From the NCBI GenBank assembly GCA_024734495.1, contig JALMQS010000085.1:22015077-22079076 (forward strand): a DNA stretch of 64,000 bases, read 5' to 3'. This document shows, one piece after another, positions 22,331-34,320 of this stretch (the first letter of the stretch is position 1; every line of letters begins with the position of its first letter). Below the pieces are notes generated by a model, which worked only from the letters and a program-made list of their open reading frames with translations, was not told the DNA's origin and did not search any database. Both the position numbers and the translations under genes were made by a program. Source of the stretch: Forficula auricularia (lineage: Eukaryota > Arthropoda > Insecta > Dermaptera > Forficulidae).

Positions 22331-22564
22331 TATTGATCAAAAATTTTCACACAACTTTCACATTAGTTTCTCCTAAGATTCTTCCAAAACTTAATATGAC
22401 TTGTAGAATTTAATTTTTGAAAAATTAAAATGTTTGTTCATTACTTAAACAAATAGAGTAATTTCTAATTCAAATAAATAGATAGACTAATTTCGAGTTC
22501 AAATCAGATTCTAAATTCAATGTCAAGTGTTTATAAATGGTTTATCTATTAAAAATTCTTGAAA

Positions 22565-23475
22565 ATTCTTTTTTTTTAATGATAATGATGAGAGAAGGAG
22601 TTACACCAAAAAGGTGCAACCCCTAAAGGCCTCGGTTGGCCCCTCCATCGTGAAAAGAAGAAGAAAGAATTTTATGGGTTGGGCGGAGGCCGAAGGTATC
22701 TGTGGATACGGGTCTTAAATAGCTTAAGGTTATAAGTCGCGGGAAAGATGGTGGCAGGGAGCGAGTTCCAGTCTCCTGGAGGTCATAGGAATAAAAGAGT
22801 TGGCGAAAGCGCTTGTTCGACTTTTATCCAATTTGACAGCGAAGGGGTGCTGAGCGTTAGAAACCGCGTGTTTCTCGTAAAGAGGGCATTAGGGGGGATA
22901 ATTGATTTCAGCTCGACTGAACAGACACCGTGATAGTATCTGTAGTACAGGGAAAGGGCAGAAACGGTTCTTCGGTGAGCCAGGGAGTCGAGTGAGTTGG
23001 TTAGAGCCGGGTCTCCTATTAGTTTAATTGCTCGCTTCTGAATTGCATCCAGTGTAGCAAGAGAATGCTTGGATGCACCCCTTCACAGATGAGACCCATA
23101 TTCGAGACAGGGACGAATTTGAGCCTTATACAGCATAAGAAGTTGACTGGGAGTATAACAGCGTCTAGACCTAAATAGGAGACCAAGCTTGCGCGCTGCA
23201 GCTTTAGCAGTGGTTGAGATATGGTCATTCCATGAAAGGTCAGACCCTAGAGTTACGCCTAGCATTGAAATTTTATCCCTGAATTCTAGTGAGTTTGAGT
23301 CTGAATGATGTGTTTGGGAGGTTTCTGTCGACGCGCCTAGAAATAAGGCAACACTGGAGTTTTCTCTCTGCATTAGAAGTAAACTTTTCTTGTAGGTGTG
23401 AACTTCTGACACAGTGAGGGGCTCAATCATGTGCTGCTTGTGGAATGTGAGCGAACAAAAAGTGGACACACCGCT
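22565..23475 (-). pseudogene. 5'-truncated Jockey-superfamily LINE, second copy
   Basis: The minus strand encodes EFRDKISMLGVTLGSDLSWN, AKAAARKLGLLFRSRR, LYKAQIRPCLEYGSHLW and, in other frames, the DAIQKRAIKLIGDPAL region and DWNSLPATIFPATYN. It is closely related to the copy at 1842-2602 but extends about 130 bp further upstream. It ends at 22565-22600 with the complement of CTCTCATCATTATCATTAAA. Frameshifts separate the segments, and no catalytic FADD is present. Confidence 0.85.
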
Positions 23476-23851
23476 ATACTCGTGAAATCAACGAAAGTGT
23501 AAAATTCCCAACAAATAGTGATTATCTTTTGTTCCATGTGTGAGTGCAGTGAAAAAGTTGTGATGGCTCTTCAGAGATTTGTACTAAGGGCTAGTGTAAA
23601 TATTTAAAATTATAAAATAATACTAAAGAATGTGATTTGGCTAAATGGTTCTGACCAAAAGCCAGGAAGGGGGGAAAAAATCTTCTCCCTTTAAAAAAAA
23701 AAAAAAGTAATCTCTGAATATTGGGCTCCAGCAGCTGGAAATACATAAGAATCAGCTATTTATGAGCTCGAAAAATTTTCATTGATGGGAAGTGTTACCC
23801 TACGTAGAAGCCCGGTCGTCCGGGTACTTTTAATTAAATTATTATTTATTA

Positions 23852-24545
23852 TTTTTTTTTTTTTTTTTTTTATATTAGACTCCATAGTATACATCGGCAA
23901 TCTGCCCTTGCGGGCAATAAGCTTATTTACAGACAATAAATGAAAAAATGACATGGTTAGTATTAACAATATTTGAGGTAGAATAATGAGAGCTCCATTG
24001 AGCTTTACATTAAGGTGTGAATTTTGTATTTAAACTATGATTAAAAATAAATTAGAAATAAACTAAAAATATAAAAAGAAAGAAAATGTTTGGCGTGATC
24101 ACGTGAAGCGCTGTGGTAGGTCGATTGGTCTGTGTGTTTTTAATCTTGTTGGTGGTAGTGTTGATATTATGTCTTGAGCATACTCATTGGGGTGGTGAGT
24201 CAGTTTGTTTAGGTACGTGTGGCTGTGATGTCTTATTTCGTCTTTGACTGAGGGGATTTCTATGTCTTTTAGTATTGTGCAGTTTGGTACCCAGCTCGGG
24301 GCATCAGCGATTGCTCTCAGCACTTTGTTTTGAAATCTTTGAATAATTTCTATGTTGGATTCGGCTGCTGAGCCCCAGAGTTGTATACCATATGTCCATA
24401 TTGGTTTTAGTATTGTTTTGTAGATAAGTATTTTGTTGCTTTTAGTCATTTGTGAGCGTCTTCCAATTAGCCAGTATGATTTTTGGAGTTTAAGTCCCAG
24501 TTGTTTACGTTTTGTCTTGATTTTATTTATAAAATATTTATTTAA
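23852..24545 (-). pseudogene. Second Jockey-type LINE family, C-terminus plus 3' UTR
   Basis: The minus strand reads QLGLKLQKSYWLIGRRSQ, NKILIYKTILKPIWTYGIQL, IEIIQRFQNKVLRAIADAPS and VPNCTILKDIEIPSVKDEI, with a stop at 24099. This is the typical C-terminal portion of Jockey-clade RT proteins and is clearly different from the 1842/22565 family. The 3' UTR runs to an A-tail (T-run on the plus strand at about 23853-23871). Truncated before the RT core. Confidence 0.85.
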
Positions 24546-25019
24546 CAGCTTATTTCTTTAAAATGATGATTTTTAATTAAGAAAAGTTAAGTAATAATCA
24601 CTTGACGTGCACACTAGTGTTTTTACTTTATCCAATGCGAAGCATGGGGGAAAGTATTGTAATCGGTCTCGCGGCAAGCGCGAATTCAAAAGGTCGTCAG
24701 GTAAAGACTACGGAACCCATGGACTCAATTAAGGTCACAAATTGAAGTATTCAATGAGATTGAATTTTAGCACGTGACGGTTTTGCCAAAAATTACCTGG
24801 GATCTCGTCGAGAGGCCAAAAAGTGCCATTTTTTTTTGGAAGTGCGTGCGGATGTATGTTATCGTTTTTGGCCCACGATTTTTCCACACCGTTGCACCGA
24901 TTGAATTGAAATTGAAAACCTACTATTATTTTAACAAAATGAAGCGCTGATAAGCTTTTGGCACATACACGGCCCACAAACATTAGTACTTTATTTCAGT
25001 ACTAGCCGAGAAGGCTAAT
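24546..25019. other. No gene seen
   Basis: Contains a short GC-richer stretch with GTTTTTACTTTATCCAATGC at 24618 and GGGAAAGTATTGTAATCGG at about 24648, which faintly resembles the start of T2. The 82-residue minus-strand frame at 24735-24983 has no recognisable motif. Confidence 0.35.
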
Positions 25020-25240
25020 AATAAAGATCAATCAATTCCCTCTCTCGTATTCTCTCTTCTACCAAGAGAAACAAGGATATCCTGAATTGTACGTAGGTAC
25101 TCCATCTAATCCCTTATCTCTATTCTAATCTCTTTTGAGCCTTTTGCCTAATAGAAGGGAGAATTGGGAAACCTCCCTCTTTTAACTTCCTTGATTACCA
25201 CGAAAACAAATTCAGGTAAAATTTATTATTATTCATTGCC
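25020..25240 (+). repeat. Interspersed repeat R4, partial
   Basis: Contains CCCTCTCTCGTATTCTCTC, AGGATATCCTGAATTGTACG, AATCCCTTATCTC and TTCCTTGATTACCACG, as in the copies at 9690 and 22025. The 5' part is missing. Confidence 0.65.
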
Positions 25241-26021
25241 AAAGGTTATTGATTGAATGAAAAATTCTATAGTACACATATATTTATATAGTTTGTTTAT
25301 TTGTATACCGTGGTGCTCTCTTCAGGCAAATCAATTAATTTGCCTCGCCCTCTCTCTATTCGCTGTTTACTTTGTAATCCAACCGATGTACAGTGGATTA
25401 CAGAGAGACTCAGGTGTATTTTTTTAAGGGAATGAGTTACACCCTACCTATATTTTTTAATGGGATATATTTTCCATTTACATTCGATCGGTAAAGCAGA
25501 GCTGCTCAAGCTTCAACAAACAACAATTTCTTATTTATTTTTATGGTTTATAGATTCAAGGTGAAACATAAAGTATCTATTTTTATTTCAGATACATTAA
25601 CCACGCTTATCTTTATCAGACACGTAAAAGATAGAAGAAATAATATCGTTGATATTAATGTTAAAGGTCTGTATGGGATGGCCCCTCCATCGTGAAAAGA
25701 ACAGAGTAGAAGGAAAGAAGCCGAGATCACGAGCCAAATCTCAGAAAGTTACAATCCAATTTCCAAGATACAATCCAATTTACTAAGTTTTTTAAGGGCT
25801 TCCAATTATAAATTAATTAATAATCGTAAAAATACGAAGATTTAACATTTTTAAAATGAACATTTTATAAAGAGAAATCAATGAGGTTCTCCTCTGGTTG
25901 ATACAAATAAACATATATGGGGAACAAAGAGAAACAAAGAGATTGTCTTCTGCTTGATGCAAATAAACATATACACATATATATCAAGATGATATGTCTG
26001 TATATATATATATTATTTATT

Positions 26022-26066
26022 TGTTTGAGACTATACTTTCGAAGACTTCTTCAATCAGTCTTTCTT
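26022..26066 (-). ncRNA. Decayed hammerhead-like motif
   Basis: Minus strand: CUGAUUG in place of CUGAUGA, and GAAAG in place of GAAAC, with stem II partly retained. It is the mirror of 26232-26280 and is expected to be inactive. Confidence 0.4.
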
Positions 26067-26231
26067 CAACTATAAATGTTTTTCATGGAGTCAATGTCAT
26101 ATGGATACTGAAACTTGGTGTTCTCGTCACTGGAAAGCCAGCAACTAACAAAAGGCTTTCCAGTGACGAAGGAACACCAAGTTTTCGGTATCCATATGAT
26201 ATTGACTCCATGAAAAACATTTGTAATTGAA

Positions 26232-26280
26232 GAAAGACTGATGATGAAGACCAAGTCTTCGAAACTATAGTCTCAAACAA
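26232..26280 (+). ncRNA. Hammerhead-like ribozyme motif
   Basis: Core CUGAUGA at 26238-26244, one extra U, stem II of six perfect pairs (GAAGAC/GUCUUC) with loop CAA, then GAAA. The stem III position is the palindrome ACUAUAGU, followed by C at the cleavage position. Stem I is weak (two clear pairs). Confidence 0.5.
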
Positions 26281-26375
26281 ATAAATAATATATATATACA
26301 GATATATCATCTTGATATATATGTGTATATGTTTGTTTGCATCAAGCAGAGGACAATCTCTTTGTTTCTCTTTGT

Positions 26376-26894
26376 GAATCAACAACTCTGCTACTCTCGG
26401 CAAAACAAAAACTTTTCAACTATATATGGGGAATTCCAAGCCAAATTGGACGGTTTGAAAAATTTTAATTTTTTATTTCCTTCATTTTTGGACATTTTTT
26501 AGTACGCATCAAAAAACTCTTCCTAGTAAATTTTGAAATTTTTTTGTTCACCGGATTAGAAGATATTTGTTAAAATATCTGTATAACATTGGCACCTCCG
26601 ATATGACATCAGCGCCACTCCGGTGTTGGCTATCTTAACTTAACTTATCACTCACTTCATTTTCTACTCGAGTTCATGTAACTTTCTATATATATTGCTT
26701 TTTCCTCATGTACTATTCTAATTTATTGTAATATGTGCAACCTCAATAAAACGCTTTATATATTTTATCTATAAAATTATCTATCATTGTGATATTCCGC
26801 TATCCACACCTTGTATACCTCTTAACAATATCGAATTTCGGTTTTTCGCTGATAATTTCTTCGAAAATGGTCCAAGTTCAAATTTTTAATTTAC
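26376..26894. other. No gene seen
   Basis: AT-rich, with no recognised element. It includes a short GC-richer line at about 26590-26630 (CACCTCCGATATGACATCAG). Confidence 0.35.
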
Positions 26895-26899
26895 TATAC

Positions 26900-27955
26900 A
26901 GGGTATGGTCAAGTATTGTAATCGTGCATGAAAAAAGTGTTTTTTTTCCTTCTTTTTTTCAAAATATCTAAAAAACGGCTGAAACTATTTTGATTAGAAA
27001 AATTGAGCGAAACCATGGCATTTCAGTCTATAAAAAAGCTCTAATAAGTGAACATTGAAACAATTATATTTTTCGAGATAATAATTGTTTTGTCAAAATG
27101 TCTGTTAGTCTGTCCGTTCGTCCGTTAGTCTGTGCGTTATCAAATTTTTATGGCTCAAAAACTAGTGTGAATATCGAAACCAAATTTCACACGTAGTTTT
27201 GGTCCATTGATTTTTCGTTTATTGGGCCACGCAGGTGGGGGTCTCCACTAACAAGAAATATTTACATAGTCGGGTGAATTTAATTACAGGAGTATTTACA
27301 TAATTATAGGAATATTAACATAATATATTTACAAAAAACATTTTTTTCTTTTTATATACAATTTCTAGCGCATGGCGATTTCCCTATAAGTTCTCCTGTA
27401 GAAGCTGTAATAATTCATTAAAGAACACCTCATCGCCCTGAAGGTCATATCGCATAAAGTTTTCTGGGAAATTCTCAGGGCGACAAGGGAGGCACCGCTT
27501 TATGCCACACACTCTCTTCCACGAGAGTGTGATGGCTTCAACTCTCACAGAACCCGAGCCCACCCCAAACCTTGCCGCAATGTTGCTCACCAGACTGGAG
27601 TTGCCCTTATAATTATTGATTTTGTTTCTGTGGGCAATCCCCAGTCCGAGGAGCGCTGACACTATCTGCACATCCAGATATTAAGAGCTGATTATATTTT
27701 GGTGCATATCTGACCCACAATTAAAGGGGGTGGAGGGGGGGGTTAAAAACTAAAAATCTAGGTCATTTGAGCAAACTCAACCTAATTTTGTATACATAAT
27801 CACTGTGCCCCCAGGAATCTAAAAATGTAAAAACTAACCCCTTCTCCCCTACATGATTATAAATAATTTTATTAAATATTAAATATAAGTGAGAGGCCAG
27901 GTTGTATGGTAAAGTCAAGTGGATGGCCACATCAGAACACGTCAGCTTATTTTTT
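26900..27955 (+). mobile_element. T2 element interrupted by a LINE fragment
   Basis: Begins CTATACAGGGTATGGTCAAG (26893-26912) and follows T2 order to TTTTGGTCCATTGA (about 27207-27220). It resumes at TATTAAGAGCTGATTA (about 27679) and runs to CCAGGTTGTATGGTAAAGTC (about 27897-27916). The intervening segment is foreign. Confidence 0.65.
27222..27678 (-). pseudogene. LINE C-terminal fragment inserted in T2
   Basis: A minus-strand frame at 27384-27671 reads LLGLGIAHRNKINNYKGNSS, LVSNIAARFGVGSGSVRVEA and ITLSWKRVCGIKRCLPC, then a stop. The 3' region ends with AATAAACGAAAAA on the minus strand. A C-terminal peptide, polyadenylation signal and short A-tail fit a 5'-truncated non-LTR element. I associate the SVRVEA...LSW wording with LINE/R2-like proteins only from memory, so the family is uncertain. 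No target duplication could be confirmed. Confidence 0.5.
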
Positions 27956-28507
27956 CTTTTTTTCTCTTAAAATTTACTTTTAAAAAATCTGTATTTGGAA
28001 CAAAATTGATAATACTTGACAAAAAAATCCTTCAAATATGCAATTTTATGCAATATTACTCAAATATGCAATATAAAATTTGACAAACAGTATCCTAGAT
28101 GCATGATTCGGATAGATAATTGATCCCCTGGGACGTATGTGGCGGCAAACAAAATATGCAATTGCATAGGAATCCGGTCTCTACTTATAATTTACCCTAA
28201 TATCTTCCAACCAACTCGATACCTACTTAAAAGTCAATATCCGATATTTTGCATTAGTTGTTGTTCTACTTGAGTGCATTGTGTTGTCTGGCTGGTTTGG
28301 CAGCCCTTATTCGCTCCCTCTCGACAGACAGCTTGGCTAAATCCGAAAGTGGCCTCGAGATAGAAAGGGCGCAAATCTTCCTCCACCCTAATGTTATCAT
28401 ATCCGTTTAATTTGATGATTATTGGTAGGAATCGACTGAAAATCCAAAATAGTTATCGATTTTCATCTAATACCTACTGGAGGAATAACCATTCTTATGT
28501 TTCATTT

Positions 28508-29594
28508 TTAACCGACTTCAAAAAAGGAGGAGGTTCTCTATTCGACTAAATTTTTTTTGTGTCTATGTTGCCTCATATCTCCGTCAATTGTCAACCGATT
28601 TTGAAAATTTTTTGCATTGGGTCCAGTCTAGCTTCCGATTGGTCCCATTTTTTTTCGTTTTTTTTTCATAGGTATTGGACCTTTTTTATTAGGTTTGTTT
28701 AGACCTAACCTCTTTGTTTATGAACCGATTTCGATGGTTCTTTTTTTATCCGAAAGGGGTGTCTTAGGGATGGTGTCATATTAATTTGGTCAAGTTCTGA
28801 TGATAGGATCACTATTAATAACATCACTAAAAAGAAAAATAAAAATAATTTTTAAGAAAAAATAAAAATCGACTTCAAAAAATTAAATGCAACAAATAAA
28901 ATACACTAAAAGGTATAAAATAATTATTATCTTATTTAGTTACAACTAAACGACGAAATATTAACATGAAATTACTTTTTGAAGTCGGTGCCAAACAAAC
29001 TATACCTTTTATGAATCGTACTCGACGGATCGTACTTAAGTAAGATCCGGCGGGTACGATTCGCTAATAGGTATAGTTTGTTTGGCACCGACTTCAAAAA
29101 GTAATTTCATGTTAATATTTCGTCGTTTAGTTGTAATTAAATAAGATAATAATTATTTTATACCTTTTAGTGTATTTTATTTGTTGCATTTAATTTTTGA
29201 AGTCGGTTTTTATTTTTTCTTAAAAATTATTTATTTTTCTCTTTTTAGTGATGTTATTAATAGTGATCATATCATCAGAACTTGACCAAATTAATATGAC
29301 ACCATCCCTAAGACACTCCCTTTCGGATAAAAAAAGAACCATCGAAATCGGTTCATAAACAAAGAGGTTAGGTCTAAACAAACCTAACTAAAAAAAGGTC
29401 TAATACCTATGAAAAAAATCGAAAAAAAATGGGACCAATCGGAAGCTAGACTGGACCCAATGCAAAAAAAATTTTCAAAATCGGTTGACAATTGGCGGAG
29501 ATATGAGGTAACATAGGCACAAAAAAAAAAAAAAAAAAAAAAAAAAATTCAGTCGAATAGAGAACTTCCTCCTTTTTTGAAGTCGGTTAAAAAT
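28508..29594. mobile_element. CGACTTC foldback element, two-armed copy (F3)
   Basis: Same architecture as 3541-4640, with outer arms starting ACCGACTTCAAAAAAGGAGG and ending CTTTTTTGAAGTCGGTTAAA. The centre at about 28985-29095 contains a variant (GATCCGGCGGGTACGATTCG). A poly-A run of about 26 nt lies in the right outer arm at about 29521-29547. Confidence 0.75.
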
Positions 29595-29710
29595 ACACTA
29601 AAAGGTATAAAATAATTATTATCTTATTTAGTTACAACTAAACGACGAAATATTAACATGAAATTACTTTTTGAAGTCGGTGCCAAACATATACCATACA
29701 TTTTATGAAT
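29594..29710. repeat. Partial CGACTTC element, inner arm only
   Basis: Directly follows F3: AAATACACTAAAAGGTATAA, TTAGTTACAACTAAACGACG, then TTTTTGAAGTCGGTGCCAAAC. It looks like a truncated tandem continuation. Confidence 0.65.
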
Positions 29711-30389
29711 GCGTTCCGTTTTCCATAAACGTCTAACGTGCCATGGACCGTGAATCACTCTATATATGTAGGTATTAAATTGATCGGGTAACATTAAATG
29801 AGCAATTTTTGATGGTATACAATATAAAAAATCGTTTTCTCGAAAACGGCTCTAACAATTTCGATAAAATTCACGAATTAGGGGGTTTTGTGATCTGTCA
29901 GTGTCTCACCTTTGTGTAACTTTAATTTGAGAATTTATTAATTAATTAATTTCCATGGAACGAATGTTAAAATGTTTTTTTTTCTTCTCTTTTTTGTATT
30001 ACTCTTACAGTAGTAATCTGTGTATGTTATAGGGGTAGGTAGGTAGGTATAGCAGGGTGTCTTAGCGCTGTATTTAATTAACTAATTAATTAATACCCCT
30101 CCAACATCACAAGACACGGGGAAATTATTCATATTAAGCCCTTAATTAACCCTCCGACAACAAATTCACGTTTCCCTGGCACAATTATACTATATATCTA
30201 ACATACAATGTTTGTGGTTTATAAAAACAATTTCCAAATTTTTTTGGCTTGGTTGTCAAATGAAAAAAATAATTAGAATTTCAAAAGTACCTATCTCTCT
30301 ATACTTTAAGAGTATAATCAGCTTGAGCGACGACGACATCGTGATATTTTTAATTTTAAAACACACTAATAGTTCAGGAGAAATAAAAT
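29711..30389. other. No gene seen
   Basis: AT-rich with ATTAATTAATTAATTT-type words and a GGTAGGTAGGTA stretch near 30035. The 65-residue frame at 30212-30409 has no recognisable motif. Confidence 0.35.
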
Positions 30390-30655
30390 TTATTATAAAA
30401 CCGACTTAAAAAAATTAAATGCAAGCAAATAAAATAATAATAATTTAAAATAAAATAAAATACACTAAAAGGTATAAAATAATTATTATCTTATTTATTT
30501 ACAACTAAACGACGAAATATTAACATGAAATTACTTTTTGAAGTCGGTGCCAAACATATACCTTTTATGAATCGAACTCGACGGATCTTACTTAGTACGC
30601 AATTGGCGGGTAAGCTCTGCTTATATAGTTTGTTTGGCACCGACTTCAAAATTCA
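30390..30655. repeat. Partial CGACTTC element (F4)
   Basis: Inner arm, centre (CTCGACGGATCTTACTTAG) and the beginning of the inverted inner arm (GGCACCGACTTCAAAATTC). Both outer parts are missing. Confidence 0.65.
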
Positions 30656-31977
30656 ATTCTTTACCTCTGTTCAATAAACACATATATAACCTGTTATTCA
30701 ATAAGTTGAATTAGTTACTTTCTGTACTTCCTGAAGATGGGTTGATATCGAAATATATATATTGAAAAAGAAAAAAATTATATCTTTTAATTTTTTAATT
30801 TTAATGTGAAATAAGTGACCTAGTATCCTTAACTCATAGTAAATCCATATTAAATATAATATTTATTTATCTCATTCTAACTCGAAAATAGTTCAAAATG
30901 GCCTTTTTCGTCATTTTGACCAATAAAATCTTAAAACTCTGACCTGTTGTAGAAAATCGGGAAATTGCGACGAGGAATCAGCGTAGAAAACTCTACTGGA
31001 ATCCATTGTTATGTGAAATTTTTGTTCAATTTTTGTCGAGCAGTGTAATCATTTAATTTAAACCTACCCAGACGACCGAGCTTCCTTCGGTAATTTGTTT
31101 CTTAATAATTATTCTTTATTTAATCAACCATTTGTTTTATTATGATTCGACCACATGATTCATTTTTATTCAACCACCTGTTAATTATTCGTTTAATTAA
31201 AAAATCTATCAAAATATTGAAATCTGGTTTTAAATCGATTCTTCCATGAGTTCAACACTGGTTACCAATAATATCGAAAAAAATGGTGAATAGCCAGTAA
31301 AAGAAGCGTTTCCGAATATACTATATGTTTATATGAACTATTTTTATTTTACCACATATAGCCACCCCTTGAAATATCTCAGCACAAGATAAATCCTGTT
31401 TTTATTTATTTACCAAGGCCGTCTGCAAAATTAAACCTACTTAAAAAGTATATATAACTAAGCCAACTTAGAAATAGAGCCCCATATTAGTAAAAAGTTT
31501 CAAAAGGGAGCCTGAAACATTGTATTTCCAAACAAAAACCCTCAAATGTATTATAGTATTATTTTTAATTAACAATTAATTTAAATCTCCAAACTTTAAT
31601 TGTCTTTTGTTGTTTATTTACAATTTATATATATCCCTAATATATTATTTTTTATTTGTTTACTTTATCCATAGCATTCAGAGGCTCCTCAGTTAAAGAG
31701 TTAAAGACTACGGAACATAGTACTTTATCCTAGAAATTTTTAGATTTTTTTCTAAATATTTTTTAAAAAGACTTAACCGCAATTTTGGTGAAATTTAATA
31801 TCATCGATCAAGTTCAATTTAATAAAATCAAGTTGGCGTGATCCAATTTCAAACAATATCAATCAATTGGGCTTTTATATCTCAGTAAATAACGACTAAA
31901 TATAAAATTTCATTTTGAAAATGTAATCAGTTTTTGAAATAGCGCACATATATAAGACCCGGTTAAAATGGAACTCG
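30656..31977. other. No gene seen; one decayed hammerhead-like word
   Basis: At 30731-30753 the plus strand reads CTGAAGATGGGTTGATATCG then AAA, a decayed relative of the motif at 8478. At about 31590-31650 a fragment of the 5.9-8.0 kb tandem unit is present (TTTATTTACAATTTATATA). The rest is AT-rich with no coding signal. Confidence 0.4.
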
Positions 31978-32644
31978 AAAAATTTTTAAGAAAAAAATAA
32001 AAACCGACTTCAAAAAATTAAATGCAACAAATATAAAAATACACTAAAAGGTATAAAATAATTATTATCTTATTTAGTTACAACTAAACGACGAAATATT
32101 AACACGAAATTACTTTTTAAAGTCGGTGCCAAACAAACTATACCTATAAGCGAGCGTACCCGCCAAACGTACTAAGTAAGATCCGTCGAGTGCGATTCAT
32201 AAAAGGTATATGTTTGGCACCAACTTCAAAAAATAATTTCATGTTAATATTTCGTCGTTTAGTTGTAACTAAATAAGATAATAATTATTTTATACCTTTT
32301 AGTGTATTTTATTTGTTGCATTTAATTTTTTGAAGTCGGTTTTTATTTTTTCTTAAAAATTTTTATTTTTCTCTTTTTAGTGATGTTATTAATAGTGATT
32401 ATATCATCAGAACTTGACCAAATTAATATGACACCATCCCTAAGACACCCCCTTTCGGATAAAAAAAGAACCATCGAAATCGGTTCATAAACAAAAGAGG
32501 TTAGGTCTAAACAAACACCTAATAAAAAAGGTCTAATACCTATGAAAAAAAAATCGAAAAAAAATGGGACCAATCGGAAGCTAGACTGGACCCAATGCAA
32601 AAAAAATTTTCAAAATCGGTTGACAATTGGCGGAGATATCAGGT

Positions 32645-32676
<32 letters not shown>

Positions 32677-32727
32677 TTCAATCGAATAGAGAACCTCCTC
32701 CTTTTTTGAAGTCGGTTAAAAATAGGT
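31978..32727. mobile_element. CGACTTC element, ~750-bp copy (F5)
   Basis: Starts AATTTTTAAG, then inner arm, centre, inverted inner arm and a single outer arm ending GAAGTCGGTTAAAAAT. Same one-sided form as F2. Poly-A tract at about 32650-32676. Confidence 0.75.
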
Positions 32728-33162
32728 AAAAATGCATTTTTTTGTCGATTTGACTGATAATATCTAGAAACTCTGATCTGTTGTAAAAAATCAGGAAATA
32801 TCATGACAATCAGAGTATAAAGCTCTACTGAAATCCATTGTTACAATAAGATTGGAGTAATTTTTGGAGACGGACTGATAACACTGGGCAACAAAAAAAT
32901 AATTTTTAAATACTTCGAGCACTTGATGAGTCAATTCCTACCAATTTTGGGTTGAGAAAAACGAATATGACAATGAAAATTTTTTCTTAGCTCTAGTTTC
33001 TGTGAAATACAGTAGGTGGCGGATCAAGAGAAAAAGATACATTTTATTAGTTGAATAAAAGATTTCACTGTCGATGGTAACAGAATTGTTTTTATTTTAG
33101 GTTAAAAATAAAATAAAATGAGAGAGTCTTCTGTTTTTTAAATAAAATAATTTTTAATTATT

Positions 33163-33209
33163 TCTAGAGACTATAGTTTCGAAGGCATAGCCTTCATCAT
33201 CAGTCTATC
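33163..33209 (-). ncRNA. Hammerhead-like ribozyme motif (left arm)
   Basis: Minus strand: stem I UAGA/UCUA (four pairs), core CUGAUGA (33197-33203), one extra U, stem II GAAGGC/GCCUUC, GAAA, palindrome ACUAUAGU, then C. It is the best-preserved example in the window apart from the extra U. Confidence 0.55.
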
Positions 33210-33446
33210 ACAAATATTTCAAATTAGTTACAAATTAAGATTTATACATTGAAAATTTTGAAAAATATATAATGTCTTTTTCTTCATGTTTCCTCTTGGG
33301 AGATTAGAATCTAACTGGTAGTTGGGAGATTAGAATATAACTGGTAGTTATATTCTAATCTCCCAAGAAGAAACATGAAGAAAAAGACATTATATATTTT
33401 TCAAGAATTTTCTATGTATCTTAATTTGTAACTAATTTGAGATACT

Positions 33447-33494
33447 TGATAGACTGATGATGAGGCAATGCCTTCGAAACTGCTAGTCTCTAGA
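33447..33494 (+). ncRNA. Hammerhead-like ribozyme motif (right arm)
   Basis: Core CUGAUGA at 33454-33460, one extra U, stem II GAGGC paired with GCCUUC (one bulge), GAAAC, then UGCUAGUC, so the stem III palindrome is disturbed by one base. Stem I AUAGA/UCUAG. Confidence 0.5.
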
Positions 33495-33767
33495 AGTAAT
33501 TAAAAAATTATTTTATTTAAAAAACAGAAGACTCATCTCATTTTGTTTTATTTTTAACCTAAGATACATTTTAATTACATATGCTAACAACATTGAAAGT
33601 GCATTTTATTTTTTTACAAATTGTAGTTACATTCTAAGAGTTCTACATTGCTGGAATAATACTTCACAGATGGTCGTGCCTTCATCAGATCGTCGTTTTT
33701 TAGCTTGCCTCTTTTTGTTGCCCAGTGTTATTAGTCCATCCGGAATTTACAGATTAGTTTTTAACCT

Positions 33768-33815
33768 GTAAACTCCTGATGAAGGACTAATAATCCGAAA
33801 TATATTGAGATTGTA
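33768..33815 (+). ncRNA. Hammerhead-like ribozyme motif (AU type)
   Basis: Core CUGAUGA at 33776-33782, one extra A, stem II GGA/UCC with a 7-nt loop, GAAA at 33797-33800, palindrome AUAUAU, then U. Stem I pairs CUC with GAG plus two further pairs after one mismatch. The whole ~100-bp segment recurs at 38161-38280. Confidence 0.45.
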
Positions 33816-34276
33816 TACACCTCTTTGAGTTTTATTTCATTCACTCTGAAACTACACTCCCTTTACTTTATTAATGTTTATTATCCTTTATAATCACGTA
33901 GTTTTAGTTTTTTAGTTATAACTCGAGTTCTAATTGAGCTACAAACAAGTGGTAATTTGTAAATCCAAGAGGAAGCTGTTTTCTATTAGTTCAACAAAAT
34001 ATTGTGATCTCAAATATTGTTGTTTAATATCTAACGGAACTCGAAAATAGGTCAAAATGGTCTTTTTCACCGTTTTGATCGATTATATCTCCAAAACAAG
34101 AGCTAATCGGTAATCTTTATGGTGATTTTTGAATTCAGCAGGTGGAAATACATAAGAATCAGCTATTTTTGAGCCCGAAGCATTTTCATTGTTGGGCAGT
34201 GTAATTGAATTAAGTGGATATCGATGAGGCAGTCCAAAAAAAAGAAGAAGATAATTTACACTATCTTTTTATTCAT

Positions 34277-34320
34277 AAAACCGACGTTTCGGAGGATATT
34301 CCCTCCTTCTTCAGGATTTT
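34277..34320 (-). ncRNA. Hammerhead-like ribozyme motif (ACGU type)
   Basis: Minus strand: stem I AAAAUC/GGUUUU (six pairs with one wobble), core CUGAAGA (34308-34314), one extra A, stem II GGAGG/CCUCC, GAAA, palindrome ACGU, then C. Decayed relatives that share CGTCGGTTTTATGAATAA lie at about 34455-34500 and 35010-35070 on the plus strand. Confidence 0.5.

Larger units (their letters stand above)
25926..26375. repeat. 450-bp palindrome with hammerhead-like motifs
   Basis: Arms 25926-26139 and 26154-26375 are inverted copies around a 14-nt spacer. The outer ends carry AAGAGAAACAAAGAGATTGTC, cut here to its first words, and its complement. The right arm holds an intact hammerhead-like motif; the left-arm copy has decayed. 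The opposing short open frames at 25994-26403 are products of the palindrome, not genes. Confidence 0.8.
33094..33562. repeat. 470-bp palindrome with two hammerhead-like motifs
   Basis: The outer words ATTTTAGGTTAAAAATAAAA (33094) and TTTATTTTTAACCTAA (ending 33562) are inverted. The arms meet at a short tandem centre (GGAGATTAGAAT.. twice, about 33298-33345). Each arm holds one hammerhead-like motif pointing outward. Confidence 0.8.

Noticed and set aside
33680..33720. CTGATGAAGGCACG word on the minus strand
   Set aside because: No stem II partner and no GAAA follow it.
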